Positions 24,006 through 25,750 of a DNA stretch of 25,750 nt are shown here, in pieces. The DNA lies in contig CAJTVY010000049.1 in the NCBI GenBank assembly GCA_910579925.1, positions 1 through 25,750 of the forward strand, given 5' to 3'. Source of the DNA: an uncultured Dorea sp. GTDB lineage: Bacteria > Bacillota > Clostridia > Lachnospirales > Lachnospiraceae. A program made the translations under genes and the position numbers. Positions within the stretch are counted from its first letter, which is position 1, and each line of letters starts with the position of its first letter. The notes under the pieces were generated by a model that was not told the origin of the DNA, searched no databases, and worked only from the letters and a program-made list of their open reading frames with translations.

Positions 24006-25742
24006 TTACACGGAATCGCCCGTCTTCTGTGAAATCCTGAAGATTACAAATTCAGCCGGTTTCACCGGTGCGACACCAATCACGCAGATCAGCCTTCCGT
24101 TGTCAATATCATCCTGGCTCATGGTATTCCTGCCGCAGTTGACAAAGAATGCGTCTGACGGCGCCGAACCTGCAAGGGCTCCGGATCTCCACAGTCCTGT
24201 TAAGAATACGTCGATCGTCCGTTTTACACGTACCCACAGAACCTCGTCATTTGGTTCGAACACGGCCCAGTTGGTGTTTGCCTTGATACTCTCCTCAATG
24301 AAGATGAACAGACGGCGGACGTTGATATATTTCCAGCTTGGGTCGCTGCTTGCCGTGCGCGCTCCCCAGACACGAATTCCCTGTCCCGGGAAGGAGCGGA
24401 TCAGATTGACCCCCTTAGGATTCAGAATGTCCTGCTCGCCCTTATTGAACTGGCAGTCCAGTCCCACGCATGCACGTACCGTCTCATTTGCAGGCGCCTT
24501 ATGTACGCCTCTGGAGTTGTCGCTTCGGGCATAGATTCCGATTACGGAACCTGACGGCGGAATCGCCATATTCTTCTTATCCAATGGATCGAAAACTTCC
24601 AGCCACGGATGATACATAGCTGCGTAATTGCTGTCCACGATTTCCCTGTGGCCGATAATATCGTCCATCTTCTTGGCGCTTCTTGGCATATCCAGAACCG
24701 CAAACCGGCTGGCAAGGTTCTCACAGTGTGCCACCAGCATTAACTGTACATTGGGGTCTACCACGCCTGGAACCGCCATGATGGATACATTGTCATTATC
24801 TAAGAATGCCTGGATACCGGTACGTTTTCCGGCTCCTTTGTCTACGCCAATAAAATCTGCCGCACTGATATTGGACACAGAACCATTGCTGCCGCCCTTT
24901 AACGGAATTACACAGAATGCCTTCTCCGGGTCTTCCCCTGCGATCTCGTCAAATGGAGAGACTGGCTCGCTCTTCTTATTGCCGATATAGTTTGCAATAA
25001 TCAGGTCTGATTTTGCCGTCTTCTTCTCAATATAGTTGGGGATGGACACGTTGAAGGACAGGTTCTCGTAGAACTCTACGATATCGTCGTATTTTACTTC
25101 CAAGTTAAACTCACAGGTAGAGATGACTTTGTTGGGAAGCAGGTTCTTATCTACCACGTCCTGCTCAAATTCTTTTTCAAATACAATGATATTATCCTGG
25201 CTCTTTACGACGCGGTTGTATACCACATTAGTCATGTCCTTGTATACCACCACGTCCCCCGGATTAAATCCTGCGGAATTTTTTACCGAATACTGCTTGC
25301 CGTCTGCTGTGTCAAGTTCCTCAAGAATCTGTGTCTTTGCCTTGCTTGAAGGCGTTACCACAACGCTCATGCTGTTTCCCCATAAGCCTGGATTCTTTGC
25401 ACGCACCCTAAGAACGGATTCCATTGCCGGAACTTTTGCGTGCGCCCCTCTTGCATCGCTTGGAGCCACGCGGGAAATATAACAGCGGGAGCCGCCGTTT
25501 ACAAAGAAATGCTCCACTGCATAGGCCAGAAACCGATATTCCCCGTACTCATTTTCAGACAGATAACCGCCAAACTTCCTCTTAAAATCCGCAAAATTGG
25601 TCACAAGCTGCGGAACTCCTTCCGCCGGGCCTCGCTCTGCAAGCCCGATGAATCCGGCTGTACTTGTACCAACGCCTTCCATCGGTTTGCCGCCCGAATC
25701 AAATTCCTCTACATATACGCCTGGTGATAAATATTCAGCCAT
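24006..25742 (-). CDS. Contractile tail sheath protein
   Basis: This 578-residue protein is the contractile outer sheath that polymerises around the inner tube and drives it forward on contraction. The N-terminus reads YLSPGVYVEEF, the typical start of phage/CIS sheath proteins. The C-terminal third has the conserved sheath core: IRVWGART, then a WKYINVRRL segment, then ending near APVKPAEFVIFRI, the part that interlocks with neighbouring subunits and the tube. The middle (about residues 100-300) is the variable surface insertion. The length fits single-gene sheaths of eCIS and myophages. The ATG start at 25742 has GGGAG just upstream at the window edge. It is the first complete gene of the operon seen here; only one sheath gene is visible, but further copies could lie upstream outside the window. 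Confidence 0.96.
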   Translation of the reverse strand: MAEYLSPGVYVEEFDSGGKPMEGVGTSTAGFIGLAERGPAEGVPQLVTNFADFKRKFGGYLSENEYGEYRFLAYAVEHFFVNGGSRCYISRVAPSDARGAHAKVPAMESVLRVRAKNPGLWGNSMSVVVTPSSKAKTQILEELDTADGKQYSVKNSAGFNPGDVVVYKDMTNVVYNRVVKSQDNIIVFEKEFEQDVVDKNLLPNKVISTCEFNLEVKYDDIVEFYENLSFNVSIPNYIEKKTAKSDLIIANYIGNKKSEPVSPFDEIAGEDPEKAFCVIPLKGGSNGSVSNISAADFIGVDKGAGKRTGIQAFLDNDNVSIMAVPGVVDPNVQLMLVAHCENLASRFAVLDMPRSAKKMDDIIGHREIVDSNYAAMYHPWLEVFDPLDKKNMAIPPSGSVIGIYARSDNSRGVHKAPANETVRACVGLDCQFNKGEQDILNPKGVNLIRSFPGQGIRVWGARTASSDPSWKYINVRRLFIFIEESIKANTNWAVFEPNDEVLWVRVKRTIDVFLTGLWRSGALAGSAPSDAFFVNCGRNTMSQDDIDNGRLICVIGVAPVKPAEFVIFRISQKTGDSV

Positions 25743-25750
25743 AATCTCCC

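Noticed and set aside
23052..24032. Plus-strand open frame of 326 codons over the tube genes
   Set aside because: Antisense to the first tube gene and the tail-assembly gene; no ribosome binding site or family match.
66..25742. Prophage interpretation of the cluster
   Set aside because: No capsid, portal, terminase, integrase or lysis gene is seen; DUF4255, DUF6760-like and the J-protein pair point to a CIS. Flanks outside the window could still change this.

Overview
The window is a single one-directional gene cluster: about twenty genes, all on the minus strand, packed with short gaps or 1-50 base spacings, several stop/start overlaps and strong AGGAGG-type ribosome binding sites. The clearest genes identify it as a contractile injection system (CIS) of the phage-tail-like / eCIS family: sheath, two tube proteins, LysM baseplate protein, hub, spike, gp25-like wedge, two baseplate-J-type proteins, a tail-protein-I-type protein, a PAAR-like tip and a DUF4255 (Pvc16-type) terminator. 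Base composition is roughly balanced by eye. The ribosome binding sites and an EssB-like pseudokinase suggest a Gram-positive Firmicute, most likely a clostridial/Lachnospiraceae-type gut bacterium; this taxonomic call is an inference.

Layout in the direction of transcription (right to left). 25742-22438: sheath, first tube protein, a small tail-assembly-type protein, a DUF6760-like small protein, second tube protein. 22405-18509: a 1298-residue Gln/Glu-rich helical protein with internal repeats, in the place where phage tails carry the tape measure. 18492-15470: LysM protein, hub (gp27/late-control-D type), spike (gp5 type) and gp25-type wedge. 15463-9035: the two large baseplate-J-type proteins and the tail-I-type protein, with a 37-codon in-frame reading segment after the stop of the second. 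9029-7302: a 'FYGKLL' protein ending in an Ig-like domain.

The last third (7294-66) is the unusual part. It encodes a membrane-anchored protein with a pseudokinase-like cytosolic domain, a membrane-anchored protein with about 18-19 MORN repeats, the DUF4255 protein, an unrecognised beta-rich protein, the PAAR-like protein, and a 900-residue four-pass membrane receptor with HAMP and a class III cyclase-like domain whose catalytic residues are all substituted.

Working model (inference): the left genes build a contractile particle, while the membrane proteins dock or gate it at the inner face of the cell membrane and connect firing to an external signal. This would make it a cell-anchored, signal-gated CIS rather than a freely released eCIS. 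No AAA+ ATPase, effector, holin or lysin is visible here; the operon's promoter and possibly further genes lie beyond the right edge.
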